A stretch of DNA of 64,000 nucleotides from Streptomyces humidus (GTDB lineage Bacteria; Actinomycetota; Actinomycetes; Streptomycetales; Streptomycetaceae): positions 123,947 through 187,946 of the forward strand of contig NZ_BMTL01000019.1 in assembly GCF_014649655.1 (NCBI RefSeq), read 5' to 3'. Below, one piece after another: positions 1 to 7,580 of the stretch (within the stretch, counting starts at the first letter, position 1; each line of letters opens with the position of its first letter). Position numbers and translations under genes: made by a program. The notes under the pieces are model-generated. The model ran no database searches, was not told where the DNA came from, and saw nothing but the letters and a program-made list of their open reading frames with translations.

Positions 1-687
1 GCTGTCGAAGCTGGTGCCGCCGACGGCCAGCGCCGCGTTCATCACGTCCCGGACGTGCCCCAGGAGTTCGCGCGTGCGCGGACGGGTCAGGCTGCCGGTG
101 GGACGGTCGTAGTGCAGTCGGGCACGCCACAGCGCCTCGTCCGCGTAGATGTTGCCGACGCCGCTGATCAGCGACTGGTCGAGCAGGGCGCGCTTGACGG
201 TGGTGCGCCTGCGTCGCAGGGCCTGGTGGAACGCCTCGTCGTCGAACAGCGGGTCGAGGGGGTCGCGGGCGATGTGCGCGATGACGTCCGGCAGGCCGTC
301 GGGGGTGGTGTCGTGCAGGGACAGGCCGCCGAAGGTGCGCTGGTCCACGAAGCGCAGTTCGGTGTCCACCTCGTCGGCGAAGCGCACCCGGAGGCGCAGG
401 TGCTTCTCGTCGGCGGCTTCGTGCGGCTGGACCAGGAGCTGACCGCTCATGCCGAGGTGGGCCAGGACCGCCAGGCGGGTGTCCTCCAGCGGCAGCCACA
501 GGTACTTGCCGCGCCGGCCCGGGGTTCCGACGCGATGACCCTGGAGCCGGTGCGCGAAGTCCTCGGCCCCGGCGAGATGCCGGCGTACGGCGCGCGGGTG
601 CAGCACCTCGGCGTCGGCGATCGTGCGATGGGCGACCCACCGCTCCAGACCGCGCCGGACGACCTCGACCTCGGGCAACTCGGGCAT
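1..687 (-). CDS. mutM: Formamidopyrimidine-DNA glycosylase, C-terminus cut by the window edge
   Basis: Bifunctional base-excision glycosylase/AP lyase that removes 8-oxoguanine and FaPy lesions. The product begins MPELPEVEVVRRGLE, the family signature in which Pro2 is the Schiff-base nucleophile and Glu3 is catalytic; this fixes the start at 687. Further family landmarks are HLGMSGQL and the helix-two-turn-helix segment containing LLDQSLISGVGNIYADEALW. About 229 residues are visible; the C-terminal zinc finger lies beyond position 1. It is the last gene of a DUF177-rpmF-rnc-mutM run and sits 89 bases downstream of rnc. The order is usual in actinomycetes. Confidence 0.95.
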   Translation of the reverse strand, partial: MPELPEVEVVRRGLERWVAHRTIADAEVLHPRAVRRHLAGAEDFAHRLQGHRVGTPGRRGKYLWLPLEDTRLAVLAHLGMSGQLLVQPHEAADEKHLRLRVRFADEVDTELRFVDQRTFGGLSLHDTTPDGLPDVIAHIARDPLDPLFDDEAFHQALRRRRTTVKRALLDQSLISGVGNIYADEALWRARLHYDRPTGSLTRPRTRELLGHVRDVMNAALAVGGTSFDS

Positions 688-705
688 GTGATCCCCCGTA
701 CGGAA

Positions 706-731
706 CGCCCGCCTCCCTACGGGGGCGGGCG
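706..731 (-). promoter_or_regulatory. Hairpin in the rnc-mutM spacer
   Basis: Perfect 8-bp inverted repeat CGCCCGCC / GGCGGGCG with a 10-base loop in the 89-base gap between rnc and mutM. It has no T-tract, so it is not an obvious terminator. It could be a processing site or an mRNA stability element; RNase III cleavage of its own operon transcript has been reported in Streptomyces, but linking this hairpin to that is inference. Confidence 0.4.
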
Positions 732-776
732 CTCGTCTCGTACTGCTGTTCTACGTTGTCACTGCTGCGGTGTTCG

Positions 777-1595
777 TCAGGCGGAGGCCGACTCGGGGTC
801 CGGGGTGCTGCCCTCGGCGGCCTGGACGGCCTGGGCCGTCTGCTCCGCCTCGGCGCGCTCGTCCGCCGCGGCCCGGATGGACCGCCACGCGGACTCGGCG
901 GCCTGCTGCTCCGCCTCCTTCTTGCTGCGGCCGGTGCCGGTGCCGTACGAGACGCCTCCGACGCGGGCGGCAGCAGTGAAGGTCTTCTCGTGGTCGGGGC
1001 CGGTCTCCGTGACCAGGTACTCGGGGACTCCGAGCCCTTCGGTCGCGGTGAGCTCCTGGAGACTGGTCTTCCAGTCCAGGCCGGCGCCGAGGTTCGAGGA
1101 CTTCTCGATCAGCGGGTCGAACAGGCGGTGCACCAGTTCGGAGGCCGCTTCGAGGCCCTGGTCGAGATAGACCGCGCCGATCACCGCTTCCAGGGTGTCG
1201 GCGAGGATGGAAGCCTTGTCCCGGCCGCCCGTGCCCTCTTCGCCCCGGCCCAGCCGGATGAAGGAGCCCAGGTCGAGGCCGCGGCCGACCTCCGCCAGCG
1301 CACGCGAGTTGACCACCGCGGCCCGGAGCTTGGCCAGTTGGCCTTCGGGCAGGTCGGGGTGGGTGCGGTACAGCGTGTCCGTGACGACGAGGCCGAGCAC
1401 GGAGTCCCCGAGGAACTCCAGCCGCTCGTTCGTCGGCAGACCGCCGTTCTCGTATGCGTAGGAACGGTGGGTCAGCGCACGCACCAGAAGGGCGGACTCG
1501 AGCCGGTAGCCGAGCCGCCCTTCCAGAAGCGTGTGGGACGAGGCTGTGGTGTCCGCCTTTTTCTTGGCGGTCGTGTCCGCCTTGGCGTCAGACAT
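777..1595 (-). CDS. rnc: Ribonuclease III (AbsB homologue)
   Basis: Double-strand-specific endoribonuclease that processes rRNA and mRNA; in S. coelicolor it is AbsB, needed for antibiotic production. The product is 272 residues from MSDAKADTT. The signature NERLEFLGDSVLG holds the catalytic acidic cluster, a second acidic site is DTLEAVIGAVYLDQG, and a C-terminal dsRNA-binding domain carries GTGTGRSKKEAEQQAAESAW. The open frame extends upstream to 1706, but the start at 1595 gives the family length and follows rpmF, whose stop ends at 1615. An Ala/Glu-rich tail follows the dsRBD. Likely cotranscribed with rpmF and mutM. Confidence 0.97.
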   Translation of the reverse strand: MSDAKADTTAKKKADTTASSHTLLEGRLGYRLESALLVRALTHRSYAYENGGLPTNERLEFLGDSVLGLVVTDTLYRTHPDLPEGQLAKLRAAVVNSRALAEVGRGLDLGSFIRLGRGEEGTGGRDKASILADTLEAVIGAVYLDQGLEAASELVHRLFDPLIEKSSNLGAGLDWKTSLQELTATEGLGVPEYLVTETGPDHEKTFTAAARVGGVSYGTGTGRSKKEAEQQAAESAWRSIRAAADERAEAEQTAQAVQAAEGSTPDPESASA

Positions 1596-1614
1596 GAAGC
1601 CTCTCACCAGCCGC

Positions 1615-1788
1615 TCAGACCTCGAGGACCTGGCGCTTGTTGTAGGTGCCGCAAGACGGGCACGCGATGTGCTGCAGCTTGGGCTCGTGGCAGCGCTCGC
1701 ACGCAACCAGGGTGGGGACCGCAGCCTTCCACTGCGACCGGCGGTGGCGCGTGTTGCTGCGCGACATCTTCCGCTTCGGAACAGCCAC
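1615..1788 (-). CDS. rpmF: 50S ribosomal protein L32
   Basis: 57-residue product reading MAVPKRKMSRSNTRHRRSQWK from a GTG start at 1788. The four-cysteine zinc ribbon (CERCHEP and CPSCGTY) and C-terminal NKRQVLEV are typical of zinc-binding L32. The start follows the DUF177 stop by only 2 bases, so the two are probably translationally coupled. The longer in-frame reading back to 1989 is only the open frame shadowing the DUF177 gene. Confidence 0.97.
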   Translation of the reverse strand: MAVPKRKMSRSNTRHRRSQWKAAVPTLVACERCHEPKLQHIACPSCGTYNKRQVLEV

Positions 1789-1790
1789 GG

Positions 1791-2444
1791 CTACTTCTCC
1801 TGCTTCTCGTCGGCGGGCGCTGATCGAGGCACGCCGCCGCTCATCTCGTCCTTCTCGCCGTCTCCGAGTGAACCGGCGAGTCCCTGCAGTGCCGCCCAAC
1901 GGATGTCGGTGGCGTCGTGGTGGTGGTCCGGGTCGTCCGTGAGCCGTGCTCCGCACTCGGAGCACAGACCCAGACAGTCTTCCTGGCACACCGGCTGCAT
2001 CGGCAGTGCGAGCACCACCGCATCACGCAGCACGGGTTCGAGGTCGAACAGGCCGTCCTCGAGAAAGAGCCTGTCCTCGTCTTCCTCGGCGTCGTCGGCC
2101 GGCTCCGCTTTCACACGGCCCCGGTCGTCGGCGTCAGGGTACGAGAACATCTCCTGGAACTCCGCTTCGAGATCAAGCTCGAGCGGCTCCAGACACCTTA
2201 CGCACTCTCCCTCGGCCTGCGCACGGGCGGTGCCTGTGACGAGCACCCCTTCCATGACCGACTCGAGTCGGAGTTCGAGCTCCACCGGGGCGCCTTCCGG
2301 CACCCCGACGACTTCCTGGATCCCGAGATCCTTGGGAGCGTCGATCTCGCGGGTCAGGCGCTGCAGCGCGCCAGGACGCCGCCCCAGCTCGTGTGTGTCG
2401 AACACAAGAGGGTTGCGGTGGTCGAGGCGGGCGTTCAGGGCCAT
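1791..2444 (-). CDS. DUF177/YceD family protein
   Basis: 217-residue protein from MALNARLDHRNPLVFDTHEL. The family is almost always encoded directly upstream of rpmF, as here, and members have been linked to 23S rRNA or large-subunit accumulation. It shows the two family cysteine clusters, CVRCLEPL in the middle and CQEDCLGLCSECG near the C-terminus, the latter resembling a metal-binding knuckle. The centre is strongly acidic. The open frame extends to 2576, but the start at 2444 gives the normal family N-terminus. It heads the rpmF-rnc-mutM operon. Confidence 0.9.
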   Translation of the reverse strand: MALNARLDHRNPLVFDTHELGRRPGALQRLTREIDAPKDLGIQEVVGVPEGAPVELELRLESVMEGVLVTGTARAQAEGECVRCLEPLELDLEAEFQEMFSYPDADDRGRVKAEPADDAEEDEDRLFLEDGLFDLEPVLRDAVVLALPMQPVCQEDCLGLCSECGARLTDDPDHHHDATDIRWAALQGLAGSLGDGEKDEMSGGVPRSAPADEKQEK

Positions 2445-2553
2445 TCCTGCTTTCGATCTTCGAACTCGATGAGGGCCGCTGCCCTCGGTGCTGCGGGCAG
2501 CGGTGATCGCGGGCGTATACGAAGTCAGTGAACGCACACGCGACCGAAGAGCC

Positions 2554-2583
2554 AGGATACTGGAGCTTTCGGCCACAGCCCAA
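2554..2583 (-). promoter_or_regulatory. Candidate promoter for the DUF177-rpmF-rnc operon
   Basis: On the minus strand, TTGGGC (2583-2578), an 18-base spacer and TATCCT (2559-2554) lie about 110 bases upstream of the DUF177 start and just downstream of the sepIVA stop. The match to the vegetative consensus is moderate, and no start site is known. Confidence 0.35.
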
Positions 2584-2605
2584 TCGGGTGGGCGCGACGA
2601 CGTCC

Positions 2606-3703
2606 CTACAGGCCGCGCTCCTGCTCGTACGCGTGCAGCTGTTCGGCACTGATCATGCCGGTGTCGAAGAGGCTGGTCTCGTCCAGGGCGTACCCCGCCT
2701 GGGGCTGCTGCTGCGACTGCTGGGCCTGCTGCTGCGGCTGCTGGGCGGCCTGGTGGGTGTCGTAGGGGGCCTGCCCGCCGTCGTAGCCGTACGCGTAGGG
2801 GTCCGCCTGCTGGTAGCCGTAGGCGTCCTGCTGACCGTAGACCTGCTGCTCCTGCTGCTGGTAGCCGCCGTAGGGGTCCGCAGGCTGCGGGTAGCCGTCC
2901 GCCGCCTGCTGGTAGCCGTAGGCCGGCTGCGCTTCCTGCTGTTCGTACGACTGCTGGACGGGCTGTCCGGCGTTCGCGTCCTGCTGCGCCAGGGCGGCAA
3001 GATCGGCAAGGTAGTCGGCGTCGGAGGAGTGCTGGAACGTCGTCGTGTCGCCGGCGAGGGCGCCGAGGTCGTCCGTGGCGATGCGGCCGTGCAGCTTCTG
3101 GCGGCCGCGGCCGACCGCCTCCAGGGTCTTGGCGAGGACCGCCTCGAAGGCGCCCAGCTTGGTGTCGACGTAGGCGTCGGCGTCACGGCGCAGGGTCTCG
3201 GGGTCGTGACTGCGCTCGGGGGCGTCCTCGTCCTCGTAGCCGTTCTCGTCGACGCCCGGACCGGTGCCGAGGAGCTTCTCGCGGCCTCGGCCGACGGAGC
3301 CGAGCGTCTTGGTGAGGACGACCTCGAAGTTCGCGAGCTTGGAGTCGACGTAGTCGTCGGCCTCGGCGCGGACCTCCTCGGCCTCCTTGCGGGCCTCGGC
3401 GAGGATGCGGTCGGCCTCGGCCTGTGAGCGGCGGGCGATCTCGGTGTCGGAGATCAGGGAGCCGCGTTCGGCGTGCGCGGTGGAGATGATCCGCTCGGCC
3501 TCCTGACGGGCCGACTCGACCATCTGCTCACGGCCGCCGATCAGCTCCTCGGCCTGGGCCAGCGAGTCGGGCAGGGCCGCGCGCACCTCTTCGAGCAGGG
3601 CGAGCAGGTCCGCGCGGTTGACCACGCACGAGGCCGACATCGGCATCGACCGGGCACTGGAGACCGCCGTGACGATCTCGTCGAGCTTCTTCTGCACGTC
3701 CAC
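2606..3703 (-). CDS. sepIVA: DivIVA-related coiled-coil protein (SepIVA-like)
   Basis: 365-residue protein from a GTG start. The N-terminal two-thirds is coiled coil rich in Ala, Glu and Arg (for example RQEAERIISTAHAERGSLISDTEIARRSQAEADRIL). Two tandem copies of a motif (DxYVDxKLxxFExVLxKTLxxVGRGRxKL) occupy about residues 116-145 and 174-203. A Gln/Tyr/Pro-rich low-complexity region follows (residues about 245-340), ending with a short conserved-looking tail (ETSLFDTGMISAEQLHAYEQERGL). Mycobacterial SepIVA (Rv2927c), a septation factor, occupies the same position next to the DUF177-rnc-mutM genes, which supports orthology. Likely cytoplasmic, acting in polar growth or division; the function in this organism is inferred. 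Confidence 0.82.
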   Translation of the reverse strand: MDVQKKLDEIVTAVSSARSMPMSASCVVNRADLLALLEEVRAALPDSLAQAEELIGGREQMVESARQEAERIISTAHAERGSLISDTEIARRSQAEADRILAEARKEAEEVRAEADDYVDSKLANFEVVLTKTLGSVGRGREKLLGTGPGVDENGYEDEDAPERSHDPETLRRDADAYVDTKLGAFEAVLAKTLEAVGRGRQKLHGRIATDDLGALAGDTTTFQHSSDADYLADLAALAQQDANAGQPVQQSYEQQEAQPAYGYQQAADGYPQPADPYGGYQQQEQQVYGQQDAYGYQQADPYAYGYDGGQAPYDTHQAAQQPQQQAQQSQQQPQAGYALDETSLFDTGMISAEQLHAYEQERGL

Positions 3704-3814
3704 CGGTTGCTCGCCACTCTCTACAGCTGTGTTGGAGACGGACGGAACGACTGTACGGCCAGGGGATGTCCGCCGGACACCGGATGACGGGCCGTCAGGA
3801 GTCCCCGTTCGGCG

Positions 3815-4294
3815 TCAGTCCCGCCGGAGGCGCTCGCCTAGCGCCGCGAGGACCTGCGCAGGCACCAGGTGGGAGACGTCGCCGCCCCAGGTGGCGACCT
3901 CCTTGACCAGGGAGGAGGAGAGGAAGCTGTAGGTGGGGTTGGTCGGCACGAACAGCGTCTCGACGCCCGAGAGGCCGTTGTTCATCTGGGCCATCTGCAG
4001 CTCGTAGTCGAAGTCGCTGACCGCGCGCAGTCCCTTGACGATGGCCGGGATCTCGCGCTGCTTGCAGAAGTCGACGAGGAGACCGTGGAAGGCCTCGACC
4101 CGGACGTTGCCGTACTCGGCGGTGACCTGGCGGATCAGGTCGATCCGCTCGTCGACGTCGAACAGGCCCTTCTTCGACTTGTTGATCATGACCGCGACAT
4201 AGACCTCGTCGTACAGACGGGAGGCGCGGGAAATGATGTCGAGGTGTCCGTTGGTGATCGGGTCGAACGACCCGGGACAGACGGCACGGCGCAC
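3815..4294 (-). CDS. coaD: Phosphopantetheine adenylyltransferase
   Basis: Penultimate step of coenzyme A synthesis (4'-phosphopantetheine + ATP to dephospho-CoA). The product starts (GTG) RRAVCPGSFDPITNGHLDII, containing the nucleotidyltransferase TxGH motif, and later has the PTNPTYSFLSSSLVKEV segment typical of CoaD; 159 residues, the family length. The GTG at 4294 has a GAGGGAA ribosome site 7 bases upstream. An in-frame ATG at 4324 would overlap the rsmD stop as ATGA and add 10 residues, but it lacks a clear ribosome site. Cotranscribed with rsmD. Confidence 0.95.
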   Translation of the reverse strand: MRRAVCPGSFDPITNGHLDIISRASRLYDEVYVAVMINKSKKGLFDVDERIDLIRQVTAEYGNVRVEAFHGLLVDFCKQREIPAIVKGLRAVSDFDYELQMAQMNNGLSGVETLFVPTNPTYSFLSSSLVKEVATWGGDVSHLVPAQVLAALGERLRRD

Positions 4295-4320
4295 TTGTGT
4301 TCCCTCGCTCTCCGGTCCGG

Positions 4321-4905
4321 TCATCGCGTGTCTTCGCACGTAGAGGCGGCGCGACCGTACCAAAACGTTCCCTCGCCGTAGCGACGGGCCCGAAGCGCCT
4401 CGAATCCGTCCGGCCAGTGGAACTCCCCGCCTCTGGTGCTGCGCTCCACGGTGACGAGGGCGTCGGCCGCTAGCCAGCCCCCCGAGCGGAGTGTGAGCAG
4501 AATCTCGCGAAGATCGTCGTCGGTGACGGCGTACGGAGGGTCGAGGAAGACGAGGTCGTACGGCGCGGCGGGCTCCTCCTGGACGACCTGCCGGGCCTTG
4601 CCCGCGCGGACCTCGGCGCCGGGCAGGCCGAGGGCCTTCACGTTCTCCCGGATCGTGCGGGCCGCGCGGGCGTCGGCCTCGACCAGGAGGGTGTGGTGCG
4701 CGCCGCGGGAGAGCGCCTCCAGGCCGACTGCGCCGGACCCCGCGTACAGGTCGAGGACGCGTTCGCCGTCCAGGGGACCGCCGAGGAGCGACTGCCAGGT
4801 GGAGAAGAGACCTTCGCGGGCGCGGTCGGAGGTGGGGCGGGTGCCGGTCCCCGGCGGGACGGCCAGGCGACGTCCGCCTGCTGCGCCAGCGATCACGCGG
4901 GTCAT
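4321..4905 (-). CDS. rsmD: 16S rRNA (guanine966-N2)-methyltransferase
   Basis: 194-residue SAM-dependent methyltransferase modifying G966 of 16S rRNA. The start MTRVIAGAAGGRRLAVPPGTGTRPTSDRAREGLF is characteristic. Motif I is VLDLYAGSGAVGLEALSRGA and the catalytic motif IV is DLVFLDPPYA. AAGGA precedes the ATG by 7 bases. coaD follows immediately, a very common bacterial pairing. Confidence 0.95.
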   Translation of the reverse strand: MTRVIAGAAGGRRLAVPPGTGTRPTSDRAREGLFSTWQSLLGGPLDGERVLDLYAGSGAVGLEALSRGAHHTLLVEADARAARTIRENVKALGLPGAEVRAGKARQVVQEEPAAPYDLVFLDPPYAVTDDDLREILLTLRSGGWLAADALVTVERSTRGGEFHWPDGFEALRARRYGEGTFWYGRAASTCEDTR

Positions 4906-5185
4906 CTCGGGTCCTTGTTCGGCAGCGGTTACGGGGTCCAGTCTGGCAGGCGGAGGCGAGGGAAGCCGTGCCGGTCGTACGCGAGCACGGTCGCGACCGC
5001 GGTGCGGCGCGTGCGGCAGCGGTTCCTTCGGGGCCGCGGCGGCGCTTGCGGCAGCGGCCGGGAGGTGCGCGCGACCGCGGTGGGGACGTGTGCGGCAGCG
5101 GTCGGGCCCGGGCGGCCGCGCACGGGTGGCGCGGGCCGTCCGGGGGAGGACGGCCCCGGGCTCCTCGAAGGCCGGCCGCCGCCGC
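4906..5185 (-). other. 280-base gap between recG and rsmD
   Basis: I see no convincing gene. Short imperfect direct repeats of a GTGCGGCAGCGGT-type word (about 5009-5115) and of GCGACCGCGGTG fill the middle. Any rsmD promoter should lie at the low-coordinate end. The long minus-strand frame crossing this gap is an out-of-frame shadow of recG. Confidence 0.5.
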
Positions 5186-7414
5186 TCAGCCCTTCTCCAG
5201 GTACTGCTCCCGCTCCTCGTCCAGGAGGGCGTCCAGGGCCGTCCGCAGGCCCGGACAGCCGCTGAGCTCGGGGTCCGCCGCGACCAGCGCCACCGCCTCC
5301 TGCCTCGCCTCCGCGATGACCTCCTCGTCCTCGATCACGGCGAGGACGCGCAGGGAGGTGCGGGCGCCGGACTGGGCCTGGCCGAGGACATCGCCCTCGC
5401 GGCGCTGTTCGAGGTCGATGCGGGAGAGCTCGAAGCCGTCGAGGGTGGTGGCGACGGCGGTGAGCCGCTGCCGGGCCGCGCTCGCCTCCGGCATCTCGCT
5501 GACCAGCAGGCACAGGCCAGGGGCCGAGCCACGGCCCACCCGGCCGCGCAGCTGGTGGAGCTGGGAGACGCCGAAGCGGTCGGCGTCCATGATCACCATC
5601 GCGGTGGCGTTGGGGACGTTGACGCCGACCTCGATGACGGTCGTCGCCACCAGGACGTCGGTGTCCCCGGCGGTGAAGCGCCGCATCACGGCGTCCTTGT
5701 CGTCGGGGTGCATCCTGCCGTGCAGCACTTCCACGCTCAGTCCGCTCAACGGGCCCTTCGCCAGCTGCTCGGCCACCTCCAGGACCGCGAGCGGCGGCCG
5801 CTTCTCCGCCTCGTCCTGCGCGGACTCCTGCCGGCCGGCCTTCTTCGGGGCGTCCGGCTCGTCGCCGTCGTCGCCGATGCGCGGGCAGACGACGTAGGCC
5901 TGGTGGCCGTTCGCCACCTCCTCGCGCACGCGCTCCCACGCGCGCGCCAGGAAGTGGGGTTTGTCGGCGGCCGGGACGACATGAGTGGCGATCGGCGAGC
6001 GGCCGGCCGGGAGCTGGTCGAGGACCGAGGTCTCCAGGTCGCCGAAGACGGTCATGGCGACGGTACGCGGGATGGGCGTGGCCGTCATGACGAGCAGGTG
6101 CGGGGGCTGTTTCCCCTTGCCGCGCAGGGCGTCGCGCTGTTCGACGCCGAAGCGGTGCTGCTCGTCGACCACGACCAGGCCGAGGTCGTGGAACTGGACC
6201 TTGTCCTCGATCAGGGCGTGCGTGCCGATCACGATGCCGGCCTCCCCGGTGACCAGGTCGAGCAGGGCCTGCCGGCGGGCCGGCACGCCCATCGAGCCGG
6301 TCAGCAGCACGACCTTGGTGGCCTGCTCGGACCCGCCGAGCATGCCCCCCTCGGCCAGGTCGCCCATCATCTCGACGACGGACCGGTGGTGCTGCTGGGC
6401 GAGGACCTCGGTGGGCGCGAGCAGGGCGGCCTGGCCGCCGGCGTCGACCACGGCGAGCATGGCGCGCAGGGCGACCAGGGTCTTGCCCGAACCCACCTCT
6501 CCCTGGAGCAGCCGGTGCATCGGGTGGTCCGTGGCCAGGTCGTCGAAGATCTCCTTGGAGACTTTTTGCTGGCCCTCGGTGAGGGTGAAGGGGAGGCGGG
6601 CGTCGAAGGCGCTGAGGAGGCCGTCGGGGGCGGGCCTGCGGGGGACGGCCGGGAGCAGGGCGTCGGCGTGCCAGCGGCGGGCCAGGGCGACCTGGAGGAC
6701 GAACGCCTCGTCCCACTTCAGGCGGGCGCGGGCGTCGGCGATGTCGGCCTTGGTCTGCGGGCGGTGGATCTTCAGCAGGGCCTCGGGGAGGGAGACCAGG
6801 CCGCGGCCCTCGCGCAGGGACTCCGGGAGGGGGTCGACGGCGTCGCGGGCGTCGGGCAGGACGGTCTGGATCGCCTTGCCGATCTTCCAGGACTCCAGTC
6901 TGGCGGTGGCCGGGTAGAGCGGGATGAGGGCGCCTGCCCAGCTCTCGACGGACTCCTCGGTGTCGGCGCGCAGCAGCTCGTAGGCCGGGTGGGCCAGTTG
7001 GAGGCGGCGGTTGAAGACCGAGACCTTGCCCGAGAACATCGCGCGCGTGCCGGGCAGGAGGTCCTTGTGGGGCTTGTGCACGCCGCTGCCGAAGAAGACC
7101 AGCTGGAGCCGGCCGCTGCCGTCGGTGATGGTCACCTCCAGGCGCTGTCCCTTCCCCCGGGGGGTCTTGGCGGAGGCGAAGCTGTGCAGCCGGGCGTCGG
7201 CGACCTGGGCGACCACGGTGACGTGCTCGTCCATGGGGAGGTCGGCGAGGTGGGTGAGCTGGCCGCGCTCCTCGTATCTGCGGGGGTAGTGGTGCAGAAG
7301 GTCGCCGACGGTGTGCAGGCCGAGGTGCTCGGCCATCACCTTCGCGGTGGCTGGGCCGAGCACCGACTTCAGCGGTCGTTGCAGTGGTTCTTTCAGCGCG
7401 GGCACGGGATCCAT
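5186..7414 (-). CDS. recG: ATP-dependent DNA helicase RecG
   Basis: Branch-migration and fork-regression helicase of recombinational repair. The 742-residue product has an N-terminal wedge/OB region (VTVVAQVADARLHSFASAKTPRGKGQRLEVTITDGSG), Walker A GEVGSGKTLVAL, the DExH-type box VVVDEQHRFGVEQR, motif III MTATPIPRT, and C-terminal helicase motifs (IEVGVNVPNATAMVIMDADRFGVSQLHQLRGRVGRG). An insertion rich in Asp/Glu/Lys lies before the HGRMHPDDK segment. The start is uncertain: ATG at 7414 (MDPVPALKEPLQ) is preferred, and an ATG at 7435 would add 7 residues; neither has a strong ribosome site. Confidence 0.95.
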   Translation of the reverse strand: MDPVPALKEPLQRPLKSVLGPATAKVMAEHLGLHTVGDLLHHYPRRYEERGQLTHLADLPMDEHVTVVAQVADARLHSFASAKTPRGKGQRLEVTITDGSGRLQLVFFGSGVHKPHKDLLPGTRAMFSGKVSVFNRRLQLAHPAYELLRADTEESVESWAGALIPLYPATARLESWKIGKAIQTVLPDARDAVDPLPESLREGRGLVSLPEALLKIHRPQTKADIADARARLKWDEAFVLQVALARRWHADALLPAVPRRPAPDGLLSAFDARLPFTLTEGQQKVSKEIFDDLATDHPMHRLLQGEVGSGKTLVALRAMLAVVDAGGQAALLAPTEVLAQQHHRSVVEMMGDLAEGGMLGGSEQATKVVLLTGSMGVPARRQALLDLVTGEAGIVIGTHALIEDKVQFHDLGLVVVDEQHRFGVEQRDALRGKGKQPPHLLVMTATPIPRTVAMTVFGDLETSVLDQLPAGRSPIATHVVPAADKPHFLARAWERVREEVANGHQAYVVCPRIGDDGDEPDAPKKAGRQESAQDEAEKRPPLAVLEVAEQLAKGPLSGLSVEVLHGRMHPDDKDAVMRRFTAGDTDVLVATTVIEVGVNVPNATAMVIMDADRFGVSQLHQLRGRVGRGSAPGLCLLVSEMPEASAARQRLTAVATTLDGFELSRIDLEQRREGDVLGQAQSGARTSLRVLAVIEDEEVIAEARQEAVALVAADPELSGCPGLRTALDALLDEEREQYLEKG

Positions 7415-7460
7415 TGCACACCACGGCACTGACATTGCCGTAGAGGTGTCCCGAAACCCC

Positions 7461-7490
7461 TGGTCAGACGGCTCGTTCGGGCCCTAGGAT
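7461..7490 (+). promoter_or_regulatory. Candidate vegetative promoter for the HSP90-family gene
   Basis: TGGTCA (7461-7466), 18 bases, then TAGGAT (7485-7490), the latter an exact match to the Streptomyces TAGRRT -10 consensus. It lies 90 bases upstream of the ATG at 7581 in the recG-HSP90 divergent gap. Confidence 0.4.
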
Positions 7491-7580
7491 GACCCGCTCC
7501 GGCCATCATCCGCGGTCACCGCCCCACCGGGACCGCCCGACCCCGCGCCGTGCTCCTCCCCAGCCCGCGGCGCTGCAGCG

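Noticed and set aside
4294..4324. Longer coaD start at ATG 4324
   Set aside because: The ATGA overlap with rsmD is attractive, but the GTG at 4294 has the stronger ribosome site and gives the normal family length. Kept as an alternative only.
4929..7424. 831-codon minus-strand frame ending in the gap beside rsmD
   Set aside because: It is a different frame of recG; the final 85 codons in the gap lack motifs and show repeat-derived Arg/Pro composition.
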